Assembly (NCBI RefSeq): GCF_022760955.1
Contig: NZ_JAKTNU010000007.1
Coordinates: 1 to 64,000, forward strand
From: Thermus neutrinimicus
GTDB lineage: Bacteria; Deinococcota; Deinococci; Deinococcales; Thermaceae
Direction of reading: 5' to 3'
DNA: 64,000 bases
The notes below the pieces were generated by a model. That model ran no database searches and had not been told where the DNA came from. It was given only the letters and a program-made list of their open reading frames with translations. Positions 1 to 7,462 of this stretch are shown piece after piece; positions within the stretch are counted from its first letter, which is position 1, and each line of letters begins with the position of its first letter. The position numbers and the translations under genes were made by a program.

Positions 1-7
1 GAGTCAG

Positions 8-217
8 ATGAACTCGGATGGGTGCAGGCATGGGGATATTTTAAGAGGAGGGTACTTAGCAGTTCATTTGGGGGCAGGGGGCCCCAAAGAGGAAAGGCTG
101 CAATACTACCATGAAGGGAGGCTCCATTCGGGGCTAGGGTACAAAACGCCCAGAGAGGCCCTGAGAGAGGCTATTGAGGGCTCACATGCAGGAGGGAAGC
201 ATAGTGTACAAACTTAG
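8..217 (+). pseudogene. IS3-type transposase C-terminal remnant
   Basis: This short frame contains a stretch close to YYHEGRLHSGLGYKTPREAL, which matches the typical C-terminal end of IS3-family transposases (the rve integrase core usually ends with NxxRLHSALGYKTPxE). The catalytic DDE residues are not present because only the last part remains. The first residues of the frame do not look like transposase, so the start is not meaningful. No terminal inverted repeat is visible downstream. I read it as a decayed insertion sequence whose bulk, if any, would lie before the window. Confidence 0.6.
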
Positions 218-256
218 GGGCGCAAGCTCCAGTACCACTATGCCTCGGAGAAGGAA

Positions 257-1645
257 GTGGTGGCTGTTTGGGCCTGCCCCCATTGCGGCCAGAGCCTTTT
301 CGCCAACACCAAGCCCCTTTGCGGATGTGGGGGAGAGGCCCGCCTAAAGGAGATCAAGGGCTCTACCCCGGCCAGCCGCTTTCTCATCCTGGAGTTGGAA
401 GAGCGCCTCCCCTTTGAGCCCAGAATCCTGGGCTATTTGCGTTTGGATCCCCCCATTCCCCGGATGCACCGCAGGATTTCCGGGGGTGTAGAGCGGGACA
501 TCCGTGAGCGCATCTTTCCCAAGGACTGGTTCCATCCCACCTTTGAGGGCGGGAAGGACTGGGAAACCGCCCTGGACCGGGTGCACACCGCTGCCAGCCG
601 CATCGCCCGAGTGGTGGTGCACCCCGACTACCGCTCAGAGGGCCTAGGGGCTCTTTTGGTGGAGCTGGCTTTGGCGTGGGTTAAGGAGCGGGCTGTTCCC
701 GAGGGAAGGCGGGAGAAACACCTGGTGTGCACCGTGGCCCAGATGGCCCGCTACCATCCCTTCTTTGAGAGGGTGGGCTTTCGCTACCTCTTCGACACCG
801 CCTCCGGAAGACCCGTGCTGGTCTATCCACTTACGGAGGAGGCAGAGCGCCACCTGGAGCGGTTTTTGCGTGAGGATCCTTACGCCAGGGCCCATGGGGG
901 GAGGCTTTTCGTTTCCCGCTTCGGGAGGGTGCGGGGTCTTCCAGGGCCCATCCGGCTGGTGGGGGTTAGGAAAAGTTACCGGAGCTACCTGGACCTCTCC
1001 GACCTTTCTCCTGAGGTACAGGTAACCCTTGCGACCTTCGGGGTCAAGGCCCGGGTGTTGGAGCGGGCGATACTGAGGGAGGCGGACCTCGAGGTTCCTC
1101 CAGGCAGCGTGGTGGCCTTGGCCGGAGCTAGCGGGGCAGGGAAGACCACCCTCCTCCGCCTCCTTCTGGGGGAGCCCCCGGACGGGGGAGAGGTGGGGGT
1201 GCCCGAGGGTAGGCGGGTGGCCTATATTCCGGGGGAGCGGGAAGTGGACTTGGGCCAGGAGCCCATTTTGGAGCGGCTATATCGCCAGCTTCAGGATGTG
1301 GGGGTGGCCATAGAGGTGTTGAACCGGGTGGGCCTTTCCGACGCTGTGCTGTACCGGGCCAGACCCCCAGAGCTTTCCACGGGCCAGCGGGAGCGCTACC
1401 GCCTGGCCCTTCTTTTGGCCCAGCGCCCAGACCTTCTCCTGATCGACGAGTTTGCCGCACACCTGGATGTGCCCACGGCCAGGCGGGTGGCCTTGGGTCT
1501 TGGGAAGCTGGTGCGCCAGGCGGGCATCACCCTTGTGGTGGCCACCCACCGCCAGGAGGTTATCGCTTCCTTGGATCCGGACCTCCTGGTTTTCGTGGGG
1601 TACAGGGGGCTTATGGCCATACCTCGGAAAGTTTCACGAACATGA
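257..1645 (+). CDS. Zinc-ribbon / GNAT acetyltransferase / ABC ATPase fusion (COG2401-like)
   Basis: The 462-residue product, starting at a GTG, has three parts. Residues 7-24 hold a CPHC...CGC zinc-ribbon-like cluster. Residues about 90-200 look like a GNAT acetyltransferase, with VVVHPDYRSEGLGALL giving the acetyl-CoA-binding RxxGxG/A motif. Residues about 255-455 are an ABC-type ATPase with Walker A GASGAGKTT, signature LSTGQRERYRLAL and Walker B DLLLIDEF. No membrane segments are present, so it is not a transporter ATPase by itself. The order matches the family of ABC ATPases fused to a predicted acetyltransferase (COG2401), best known from archaea and with no settled function that I know of. 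A role in nucleic-acid or ribosome modification is only a guess. The last 35 nt overlap the opposite-strand ASCH gene. Confidence 0.75.
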   Translation: MVAVWACPHCGQSLFANTKPLCGCGGEARLKEIKGSTPASRFLILELEERLPFEPRILGYLRLDPPIPRMHRRISGGVERDIRERIFPKDWFHPTFEGGKDWETALDRVHTAASRIARVVVHPDYRSEGLGALLVELALAWVKERAVPEGRREKHLVCTVAQMARYHPFFERVGFRYLFDTASGRPVLVYPLTEEAERHLERFLREDPYARAHGGRLFVSRFGRVRGLPGPIRLVGVRKSYRSYLDLSDLSPEVQVTLATFGVKARVLERAILREADLEVPPGSVVALAGASGAGKTTLLRLLLGEPPDGGEVGVPEGRRVAYIPGEREVDLGQEPILERLYRQLQDVGVAIEVLNRVGLSDAVLYRARPPELSTGQRERYRLALLLAQRPDLLLIDEFAAHLDVPTARRVALGLGKLVRQAGITLVVATHRQEVIASLDPDLLVFVGYRGLMAIPRKVSRT

Positions 1646-1976
1646 CCCTACCTGGCTTTTGGGGGACGAAAAGGGGTTTTTCGTAACGGAAGGCGTTGTG
1701 CAAAACCCAGGCGTAAAGGGGCTGCTCCCCGGCATAGGCCCTGAGAAAGGCTTCCTCTGCCAGGTGCTTTTCCGGGTGGGCCAGGAGCTCCTCCACGGTG
1801 AAGGGACCCCACACGTCCAGGAGATCCGCCTGGCCGATGAGATACCCGCCGGTGATGATTCCCAAGGGACCCCGGTGGCGGGTTGGGCGCTTGCGGATCT
1901 CCCAGGTCTTTCTCCCGTCCACGATGAAGCTGGCGTAGGGCTCCCGAACGATGAGGCCCAGCTTGGGCTTTTCCAT
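1611..1976 (-). CDS. ASCH-domain protein
   Basis: This 121-residue protein has the ASCH (ASC-1 homology) pattern: LIVREPYASFIVDGRKTWEIR near the N-terminus, followed by RGPLGIITGG and a strand-rich C-terminus. ASCH proteins have a PUA-like beta-barrel and are thought to bind RNA; some bacterial members (YqfB) are N4-acetylcytidine amidohydrolases. The exact activity here cannot be told. It is transcribed away from nth, and its 3' end overlaps the GNAT-ABC gene by 35 nt. A TACAAT hexamer lies 6 nt before the ATG, so the mRNA is probably leaderless. Confidence 0.8.
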   Translation of the reverse strand: MEKPKLGLIVREPYASFIVDGRKTWEIRKRPTRHRGPLGIITGGYLIGQADLLDVWGPFTVEELLAHPEKHLAEEAFLRAYAGEQPLYAWVLHNAFRYEKPLFVPQKPGRVMFVKLSEVWP

Positions 1977-1982
1977 GACCTC

Positions 1983-1992
1983 ATTGTAGAGT
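1983..1992. promoter_or_regulatory. Overlapping divergent -10 boxes for nth and the ASCH gene
   Basis: On the minus strand TACAAT (1983-1988) lies 6 nt before the ASCH start at 1976. On the plus strand TAGAGT (1987-1992) lies 7 nt before the GTG of nth at 2000. The two hexamers share two positions, so the promoters would exclude each other. No clear -35 box is visible for either. Confidence 0.4.
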
Positions 1993-1999
1993 AGACCTC

Positions 2000-2656
2000 G
2001 TGGGTTGCCCTAAGGAAGGGCAAAAGGAGAAGAAGGCGCGGGCCTTGGCGATCCTGAAGGCCCTAAAGGAGGCGTATCCGGGAGCCAAAACGGAGCTAAA
2101 GCACAATAGCCCCTTCCAGCTTTTGGTGGCCACGGTGCTTTCTGCCCAGGCCACGGACAAGAGCGTAAACGAGGCCACCCCGGCCCTCTTCGCCCGTTTC
2201 CCCGACGCCCAGGCCTTGGCGGAGGCGACTCCCGAGGAGGTGGAGCCCTACATAAGGCGCATCGGCCTCTACCGCTCCAAGGCCAAAAACCTGGTGGCCC
2301 TGGCCCGGAGGCTGGTGGAGGAGCACGGGGGGGAGGTACCCCGGGACAAGAGGGCCCTCATGGCCTTGCCTGGTGTGGGCTGGAAGACGGCCACCGTGGT
2401 CCTGGGGGCTGCCTTTGGTGTGCCGGGCATTGCCGTGGACACCCACGTGGCCCGTTTGGCGAGGAGGCTTTGCCTTTCCCAGGCCAAGGCTCCCCAAAGG
2501 ATTGGGGCCGAGCTGGAAGCCCTTTTTCCCAAGGGGGACTGGGTGTTCGTCCACCACGCCCTGGTCCTCCATGGGCGGTACGTGTGCCTGGCCCGGAAGC
2601 CGCGATGTGGGGCGTGTTCCCTGGCCCCTTACTGCCCTAGCCGAGGGGAGGGATAG
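2000..2656 (+). CDS. nth: Endonuclease III
   Basis: The 218-residue product is a DNA glycosylase/AP lyase of base-excision repair, removing oxidised pyrimidines. It has the helix-hairpin-helix with LPGVGWKTA, whose Lys is the Schiff-base residue, and the catalytic Asp in AVDTHVAR. The four C-terminal cysteines have the spacing C-x6-C-x2-C-x5-C for a [4Fe-4S] cluster. Length is normal for the family. The GTG start is supported by a -10-like hexamer 7 nt upstream (leaderless); no Shine-Dalgarno sequence is present. It stands next to a divergent ASCH gene, and an MFS gene follows 38 nt downstream. Confidence 0.93.
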   Translation: MGCPKEGQKEKKARALAILKALKEAYPGAKTELKHNSPFQLLVATVLSAQATDKSVNEATPALFARFPDAQALAEATPEEVEPYIRRIGLYRSKAKNLVALARRLVEEHGGEVPRDKRALMALPGVGWKTATVVLGAAFGVPGIAVDTHVARLARRLCLSQAKAPQRIGAELEALFPKGDWVFVHHALVLHGRYVCLARKPRCGACSLAPYCPSRGEG

Positions 2657-2694
2657 GGGGCTTGTAGGGGAGGTGGTCCCTTTCAGAATCCGCC

Positions 2695-3846
2695 ATGAAG
2701 TATATGCTCAGTTCACCTGTTCATCGCTTTATCGTGGCCAGCTCCCTCTGGTCCTTCGGGGGGAACCTCATCTACTTTTTTCTGAACTTTCACCTCGAGG
2801 CCCTGGGCTTCAACCGCCAGGCCATCGGCTTGGCCCAGGCCCTGTTTCTTCTGGTGGGGGTGGTCTTTGCCCTGCCCCTGGCCTACCTGATCCCGCGGCT
2901 TGGCTACCGAAAAAGCCTCCTTTTGGCCTTTCTTTTGGCGGTGGGAAGCGGGGTCCTCCTGGGGCTTGGCCTTTTGGTTTTTCCCTCCTTGGCGGGGTAC
3001 GGGCTGGCGGGAGCCTTGGTGCAGGGGGCGGGGGCACCTCTCATGGCCCGGCTGGTGCCGGCACACAGGCGGGTCTCCCTTTTCAGCCTGCAGTCTGCCT
3101 TGACCACTGCCTCGGGCTTTTTCTCCACCCTCTTGGCCGGCGCCCTTTCCGAATGGGTGGGGGCCCGCTGGGTGCTGCTCTTCGCCCTGCCCTTTTTTCT
3201 CTTGGCCCTGCCCTTTCTCCTTTGGCTTCCCGAGGGCCAGGGAAGCCCCCCAAGGCTTACAGGGCGGTTTGGCCTATGGCTTCGCCTCTTCGTGCCCCAG
3301 GCGATCATCGGCTTTGGTGCGGGGTTGGTGATCCCTTTTCTGAACCTCTACCTGCGGGAGAAGTTTGGCCTCAGCTACGGTACCACCGGCTTTATCTTCG
3401 CCCTCTCCTCCCTGGCCACCGGGCTAGCCATGTTGCTCCAGCCCCTTCTGGTGCGGCGGCTGGGGAAACTGGGGGCCATCGTGTTCGTGCAGGCCTTATC
3501 CCTACCCTTCCTGGCCGTCCTGGCCTGGGTCCCTTGGCTACCCCTGGTTACCGTGGCCCTCCTCATCCGGGGAGCCCTCATGAACGCCGCCGGACCCGTA
3601 TACGCCGTTTTGGTGATGGACTACCTGGAGGAAGGGGAGCGCCCCGGCTTCTTTCTGGTGGAGGGTGCCCTTTGGAGCACCCTTTTTGCCCTGGGAAGTG
3701 CCGCTTCCGGCATGGTCCAGGAGGCTTGGGGCCTTGTGGCCTTCCACTACCTCTTTGCCATTACCCTGAGCCTCTACGCCCTGGGCATTGCCCTTTGGCC
3801 CTGGGCCTTTGGTGGGTTAAGGCGAGCCTATGAGGGGGCTTCTTGA
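2695..3846 (+). CDS. Major facilitator superfamily transporter
   Basis: This 383-residue integral membrane protein is almost continuously hydrophobic, with about twelve predicted membrane spans in two halves of six. The cytoplasmic loop after span 2 carries the positively charged pattern typical of MFS (PRLGYRKS), and a similar RRLGKLG follows in the second half. No residues point to a particular substrate. It lies downstream of nth, close enough to share a transcript. A second in-frame ATG lies three codons after the chosen start and is equally possible. Confidence 0.82.
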   Translation: MKYMLSSPVHRFIVASSLWSFGGNLIYFFLNFHLEALGFNRQAIGLAQALFLLVGVVFALPLAYLIPRLGYRKSLLLAFLLAVGSGVLLGLGLLVFPSLAGYGLAGALVQGAGAPLMARLVPAHRRVSLFSLQSALTTASGFFSTLLAGALSEWVGARWVLLFALPFFLLALPFLLWLPEGQGSPPRLTGRFGLWLRLFVPQAIIGFGAGLVIPFLNLYLREKFGLSYGTTGFIFALSSLATGLAMLLQPLLVRRLGKLGAIVFVQALSLPFLAVLAWVPWLPLVTVALLIRGALMNAAGPVYAVLVMDYLEEGERPGFFLVEGALWSTLFALGSAASGMVQEAWGLVAFHYLFAITLSLYALGIALWPWAFGGLRRAYEGAS

Positions 3847-3869
3847 GGGCCTGGCTTTTGCCCTAGACT
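3843..3869 (+). promoter_or_regulatory. Candidate promoter of moeA
   Basis: TAGACT (3864-3869) lies 6 nt before the moeA ATG, the leaderless layout seen for many genes here. TTGAGG (3843-3848) could act as -35 but with a short 15-nt spacer. Confidence 0.4.
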
Positions 3870-3875
3870 AGGCGT

Positions 3876-5090
3876 ATGCGCACGGGCATCAGCGTGGAGG
3901 AAGCCTTGGAGCTGGTCTTGGCGGAGGCCAAAGGGGAACTTCCCGTGGAGGAGGTGCCCCTGAAGGAGGCCTTTGGCCGGGTTTTGGCAGAGGACCTGGT
4001 TTCCTTGGTGAACCACCCTGACCAGGACGACACCGCCGTGGACGGCTACGCCTGCTGGCAGGAGGACACCTTGGGGGCGAGCCGGGAGAATCCGGTGCGC
4101 CTCAGGGTCATCGGGGAGTCGCCGGCGGGCAGGCCCTTTGCCGGAAAGGTGGGGAAGGGGGAGGCGGTGGCCGTCTACACTGGGGCCCCCATCCCCGAGG
4201 GGGCGGACGCCGTCATCCAGGTGGAGGATACCCAGCGGGAAGGGGATTACGTGCTTCTCCTGGCTCCGGCTAGCCCCAAGGATATCCGGCCTCGAGGGGA
4301 TGACCTGAAAAGGGGAGAGGTGTACCTAAGGCGGGGGGATCTCCTCACCCCGGGAAGGCTGGGCCTGGCGGCGGCCATGGGTTACGCCCGGCTTAAGGTG
4401 TTTAGGCGTCCCCGGGTGGGCATCCTCTCCACGGGGGATGAGGTGGTGGAGCCCGGGGAACCCCTGCCCTTTGGAGGGGTTTATAACTCCAATGCCTATA
4501 GCCTTCTGGGGTTGGTGGAGGAGGCGGGAGGCGAAGCGGTTCTTTTGGGTAAGGTGGAGGACCAGCCGGAGAAGGTGCTGGAAACGTTGGAGGCCGCAGG
4601 GCACCTGGACCTCCTTCTCACCTCCGGAGGGGTATCCATGGGGGACTACGACGTGGTGCGCAAGGTGTTGGAGGAATCCGGGGAGGTGGTCTTCTGGAGG
4701 GTGCGGCAGCAGCCAGGGAAGCCCCTTCTCCTGGCCCGCCTCCGGGGTGTTCCCGTCCTGGGCCTTCCGGGAAACCCAGTTTCCAGCATGGTTTCCTTTT
4801 TCCTCTACGGCAGGCCTTTCCTCTTCCGGCTCCAGCGACGCACCGACCCTCCTTATCGCTCCTTGACGGCTAAGGCCCTCACCCCCTTCAAGGGGGCCAG
4901 TGACCGGAAGGCCTTCCGCCGGGGGGTGCTCTCCTTTGAGGGGGAGCTTTTGGTGCGCACCACGGGAAACCAGTCCAGCGGGGTGTTGCGCTCCATGGCC
5001 TTGGGCAACGCCTTGGTGGTGCTTCCCCCAGGCCGGGATGTGGGGGAGGGGGAGATGGTGGAGGTCATTCCCTTGACTTTTGTGCTCTAG
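3876..5090 (+). CDS. moeA: Molybdopterin molybdenumtransferase MoeA
   Basis: This 404-residue enzyme inserts molybdenum into adenylylated molybdopterin in the last step of molybdenum cofactor synthesis. The sequence shows the MoeA N-terminal part (SVEEALELVL, then DDTAVDGYA), the MPT-binding MoCF domain with ILSTGDEVVEPG, TSGGVSMGDYD and the conserved LPGNPVSS, and the C-terminal domain IV ending with VEVIPL. Length is normal. It has its own candidate promoter. No other Mo-cofactor genes are in the window. The hera promoter -35 box lies inside its last codons. Confidence 0.95.
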   Translation: MRTGISVEEALELVLAEAKGELPVEEVPLKEAFGRVLAEDLVSLVNHPDQDDTAVDGYACWQEDTLGASRENPVRLRVIGESPAGRPFAGKVGKGEAVAVYTGAPIPEGADAVIQVEDTQREGDYVLLLAPASPKDIRPRGDDLKRGEVYLRRGDLLTPGRLGLAAAMGYARLKVFRRPRVGILSTGDEVVEPGEPLPFGGVYNSNAYSLLGLVEEAGGEAVLLGKVEDQPEKVLETLEAAGHLDLLLTSGGVSMGDYDVVRKVLEESGEVVFWRVRQQPGKPLLLARLRGVPVLGLPGNPVSSMVSFFLYGRPFLFRLQRRTDPPYRSLTAKALTPFKGASDRKAFRRGVLSFEGELLVRTTGNQSSGVLRSMALGNALVVLPPGRDVGEGEMVEVIPLTFVL

Positions 5091-5101
5091 TTCACTAAAC
5101 T
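5073..5101 (+). promoter_or_regulatory. Promoter of hera
   Basis: TTGACT (5073-5078) and TAAACT (5096-5101) are separated by exactly 17 nt, close to sigma-70-type consensus. The -35 box is inside the end of moeA. Transcription would start near 5108 and leave a leader of about 60 nt before the ATG at 5167, unlike the many leaderless genes around. Confidence 0.65.
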
Positions 5102-5166
5102 TAGAGGGTTTTACGGGCTTTACCCCTCCTTCTCGGGCGCGGGTGGGGCCCGGGAAGCGAGAGAGA

Positions 5167-6732
5167 ATGGAGTTCAAAGACTTTCCCCTGAAGGACGAGA
5201 TAAAGGAAGCTCTTTTGCGCCGGGGCATCACCGCTCCCACCCCCATCCAGGCGGCGGCCTTGCCCCTGGCCCTCGAGGGCAAGGACCTCATCGGCCAGGC
5301 CCGCACGGGCACCGGCAAGACCCTGGCCTTCGCCCTGCCCATTGCGCAAGGCCTCGAGGCCTCCAAGGAGCGGGGCCGCCTCCCCAGGGCCCTGGTGCTG
5401 ACCCCCACCCGGGAGCTGGCCCTCCAGGTTTCCGGAGAGCTGCAGGCGGTAGCCCCCCACCTCAAGGTGGTTACGGTCTACGGGGGCACGGGCTACGGCA
5501 AGCAGAAGGAGGAGCTGGCCCGGGGGGCGGATGTGGTGGTGGCCACCCCGGGGCGGGCCCTGGACTACCTACGGCAAGGGGTTTTGGACCTTTCCCAGGT
5601 GCGGATCGCCGTTTTGGACGAGGCCGACGAGATGCTCTCCATGGGCTTTGAAGAGGAGGTGGAGGCCATCCTCTCGGCCACGTCCAAGGAGCGGCAGACC
5701 CTTCTCTTTTCCGCCACCCTGCCCTCATGGGCCAAGAAGCTGGCGGAGCGCTACATGAAAAGCCCGGTGGTCATCAACGTGGTGCGGGAGGAGGGCGTTA
5801 CCTACCAGGAAGAGGCCATTCCTGCCCCCGGGGACCGGCTTCCCCTCCTTTCCGACATCCTTTTCGTCAAAGCTCCCAAGCGGGCCATCGTCTTCACCCG
5901 CACCAAGGCGGAAACCGAGGAGGTGGCCACGGGGCTTCTTCGCCTTGGGCACCCGGCGCGGGCCATCCATGGGGACCTTTCCCAGACGGACCGGGAAAGG
6001 GTCATGAAGGCTTTTCGGGAAGGGGAGGTAAGGGTTCTGGTGGCCACGGATGTGGCTGCTCGGGGCCTGGATATCCCGGAGGTGGACCTGGTGGTGCACT
6101 ACCGCTTACCCGACAAGCCGGAAACCTATCAGCACCGTTCAGGGCGCACGGGTAGGGCCGGACGGGGGGGTGAGGTGGTGATCCTCTATGGCCCTCGGGA
6201 GAAAAGGGAGCTTTCCGAGCTGGAAAGGGCCGTGGGACGGACCTTTAGGCGGGTGAATCCCCCCACGCCCGAGGAGGTCCTCGAGGCCAAGTGGCACCAT
6301 CTCCTGGCCCGCCTGGCCCGGGTGCCCGAACGGGACTACAAGCTGTACCAGGACTTTGCCAGCCGCCTTTTCGCCGAAGGGCGGGTGGAGGTGGTGGCTG
6401 CCCTCATGGCCTTGCTCCTGGGCGGGGCACCCAAGGAGAAGAGCCTTCTCACCGGCGAGGAAGGCTGGCTCACCTTCAAGGCCACGGGGCCCAGGCTCAC
6501 CCTGCCCCGGCTGGTGGCCCTCCTGAAGGAAGCGGGCCTCGAGGTGGGCAAGATCGCCCAGGGAGAGGAGGGCTTTTACGTGGATCTCCGCCCCCAGGAC
6601 CTGCCCAAGCTTTCCGAGGTGCAAGGGGTGAAGCTGGAGAGGGCTAAGCGGGTGGAGGTTGCCCCTGAAGCCTATGCGGGGGCCGCTACCCGAGGGGGGT
6701 CGCCTCGAGGCCGCCGTACAGGCCGCTTTTGA
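5167..6732 (+). CDS. hera: DEAD-box RNA helicase Hera
   Basis: This 521-residue protein closely resembles T. thermophilus Hera (heat-resistant RNA-dependent ATPase, about 510 residues), which unwinds RNA and binds rRNA and RNase P RNA. The helicase core has the Q motif (TPTPIQ), ARTGTGKT (Walker A), PTRELA, TPGR, the DEAD box in VLDEADEM, SAT, RGLDIPE and HRSGRTGRAGR. After about residue 365 come the Hera-type dimerisation region and an RNA-binding domain, with a basic tail (GGSPRGRRTGRF). The ATG at 5167 was chosen because homology begins at MEFKDFPLKD; an open frame reaches further upstream but into the leader. Confidence 0.93.
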   Translation: MEFKDFPLKDEIKEALLRRGITAPTPIQAAALPLALEGKDLIGQARTGTGKTLAFALPIAQGLEASKERGRLPRALVLTPTRELALQVSGELQAVAPHLKVVTVYGGTGYGKQKEELARGADVVVATPGRALDYLRQGVLDLSQVRIAVLDEADEMLSMGFEEEVEAILSATSKERQTLLFSATLPSWAKKLAERYMKSPVVINVVREEGVTYQEEAIPAPGDRLPLLSDILFVKAPKRAIVFTRTKAETEEVATGLLRLGHPARAIHGDLSQTDRERVMKAFREGEVRVLVATDVAARGLDIPEVDLVVHYRLPDKPETYQHRSGRTGRAGRGGEVVILYGPREKRELSELERAVGRTFRRVNPPTPEEVLEAKWHHLLARLARVPERDYKLYQDFASRLFAEGRVEVVAALMALLLGGAPKEKSLLTGEEGWLTFKATGPRLTLPRLVALLKEAGLEVGKIAQGEEGFYVDLRPQDLPKLSEVQGVKLERAKRVEVAPEAYAGAATRGGSPRGRRTGRF

Positions 6733-6765
6733 TACCTCCCCACCCTGAGGGGCCCGGGGAATATC

Positions 6766-6791
6766 AAGGCCCGCCCCAAGGGGCGGGCCTT
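6766..6791. terminator. Terminator after hera (possibly bidirectional)
   Basis: A perfect 12-bp stem (AAGGCCCGCCCC and its complement) has a 2-nt loop. The A and T ends of the arms give a short U run in either direction, so it could end both hera and the opposite-strand tRNA-Arg. Confidence 0.75.
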
Positions 6792-6792
6792 C

Positions 6793-6869
6793 TGGTGCGC
6801 CCGGAGGGATTCGAACCCCCGGCCTAGGGCTTAGGAAGCCCCCGCTCTATCCTGCTGAGCTACGGGCGC
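6793..6869 (-). tRNA. tRNA-Arg (CCU)
   Basis: The 77-nt cloverleaf folds with acceptor GCGCCCG/CGGGCGC, loop TTCCTAA (anticodon CCU, reading AGG), T-loop GGTTCGAATCC, discriminator A and an encoded CCA. It faces hera. Confidence 0.95.
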
Positions 6870-7462
6870 CCACACCTAGAGGATTCTAGCAGCCCAAGCG
6901 GGCCAAGGCAAGCGGCGGGTTTTAAGGAGGGGTTGCGATTGGGGAGACGTTACCCGAGGCTATCGGTGGAAGGGAAGCCCAGGGCGGCGCCGGGGGAAGG
7001 CCGAGGTATCAGGGATCCTGGGGTGATGCTGGGCAAGTCCGTGGGGGCGGGCACCCGGATCACCGTGGACGGGATCCTCCGCCCTTTGGCTACCGGGAAA
7101 CCCCCGGGGAGGTTTGAGCCGCCCACCCCTGCCTAACGCCAGAGGGCCTTCTACGGGAACGTGGTTCCCAGCTTGCCAAGGCGTTTTCCGTGCTGACCGG
7201 TAAGGGCTTTCGGGTACGTAAACTTCCCGGATCCCGCCTGGGGCCCGGGGTGTTTTGGGAGGGCGTCTTCTCGCACGGGAAGATGGTGGGCATCCGCATT
7301 CCCTCCGCGAAGCCACTCGTAAACCTTACCCTGGAGGGCCGGGTCGGAAACAGGTATAGTTTCCCACCGGGGGAAACGGGCTTCTACATAAGCATGGTCT
7401 TATAGTAGTGCGCCCGGGCTCCGCTTGTGCCCTCCTTCACGGGGGCGTACCCTGGAGGCAAC
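6870..7462 (+). pseudogene. Gene-poor segment with possible remnants of a decayed gene
   Basis: About 590 bases between tRNA-Arg and tkt hold no intact gene that I recognise. Two adjoining plus-strand frames look protein-like. One runs to 7136 and includes GKSVGAGTRITVDGILRPLA. The other, entered near 7118 and running to 7405, includes TPEGLLRERGSQLAKAF and PGVFWEGVFSHGKMVGIRIP. Joined across one frameshift near 7130 they read like one product (..RFEPPTP-EGLLRERG..), which suggests a decayed gene of unknown function. A TATAGT hexamer at 7401-7406 could be the tkt -10 box. The tRNA-Arg 3' end sequence GTGCGCCCGG recurs at 7408-7417. Confidence 0.3.
7346..7364. repeat. Inverted repeat upstream of tkt
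   Basis: GGAAAC and GTTTCC are separated by 7 nt, and GGAAAC occurs again at about 7372. The site lies about 100 nt before tkt and might be an operator, but nothing ties it to a known regulator. Confidence 0.25.

Noticed and set aside
2373-3833. Open frame of 486 codons on the plus strand
   Set aside because: It is out of frame with nth and the MFS gene, has a low-complexity Gly/Pro/Arg-rich composition and no motif; high GC content makes such frames common.
7401-7406. TATAGT as a certain tkt promoter
   Set aside because: No matching -35 box at 16-19 nt was found, so it is mentioned only as a possibility.
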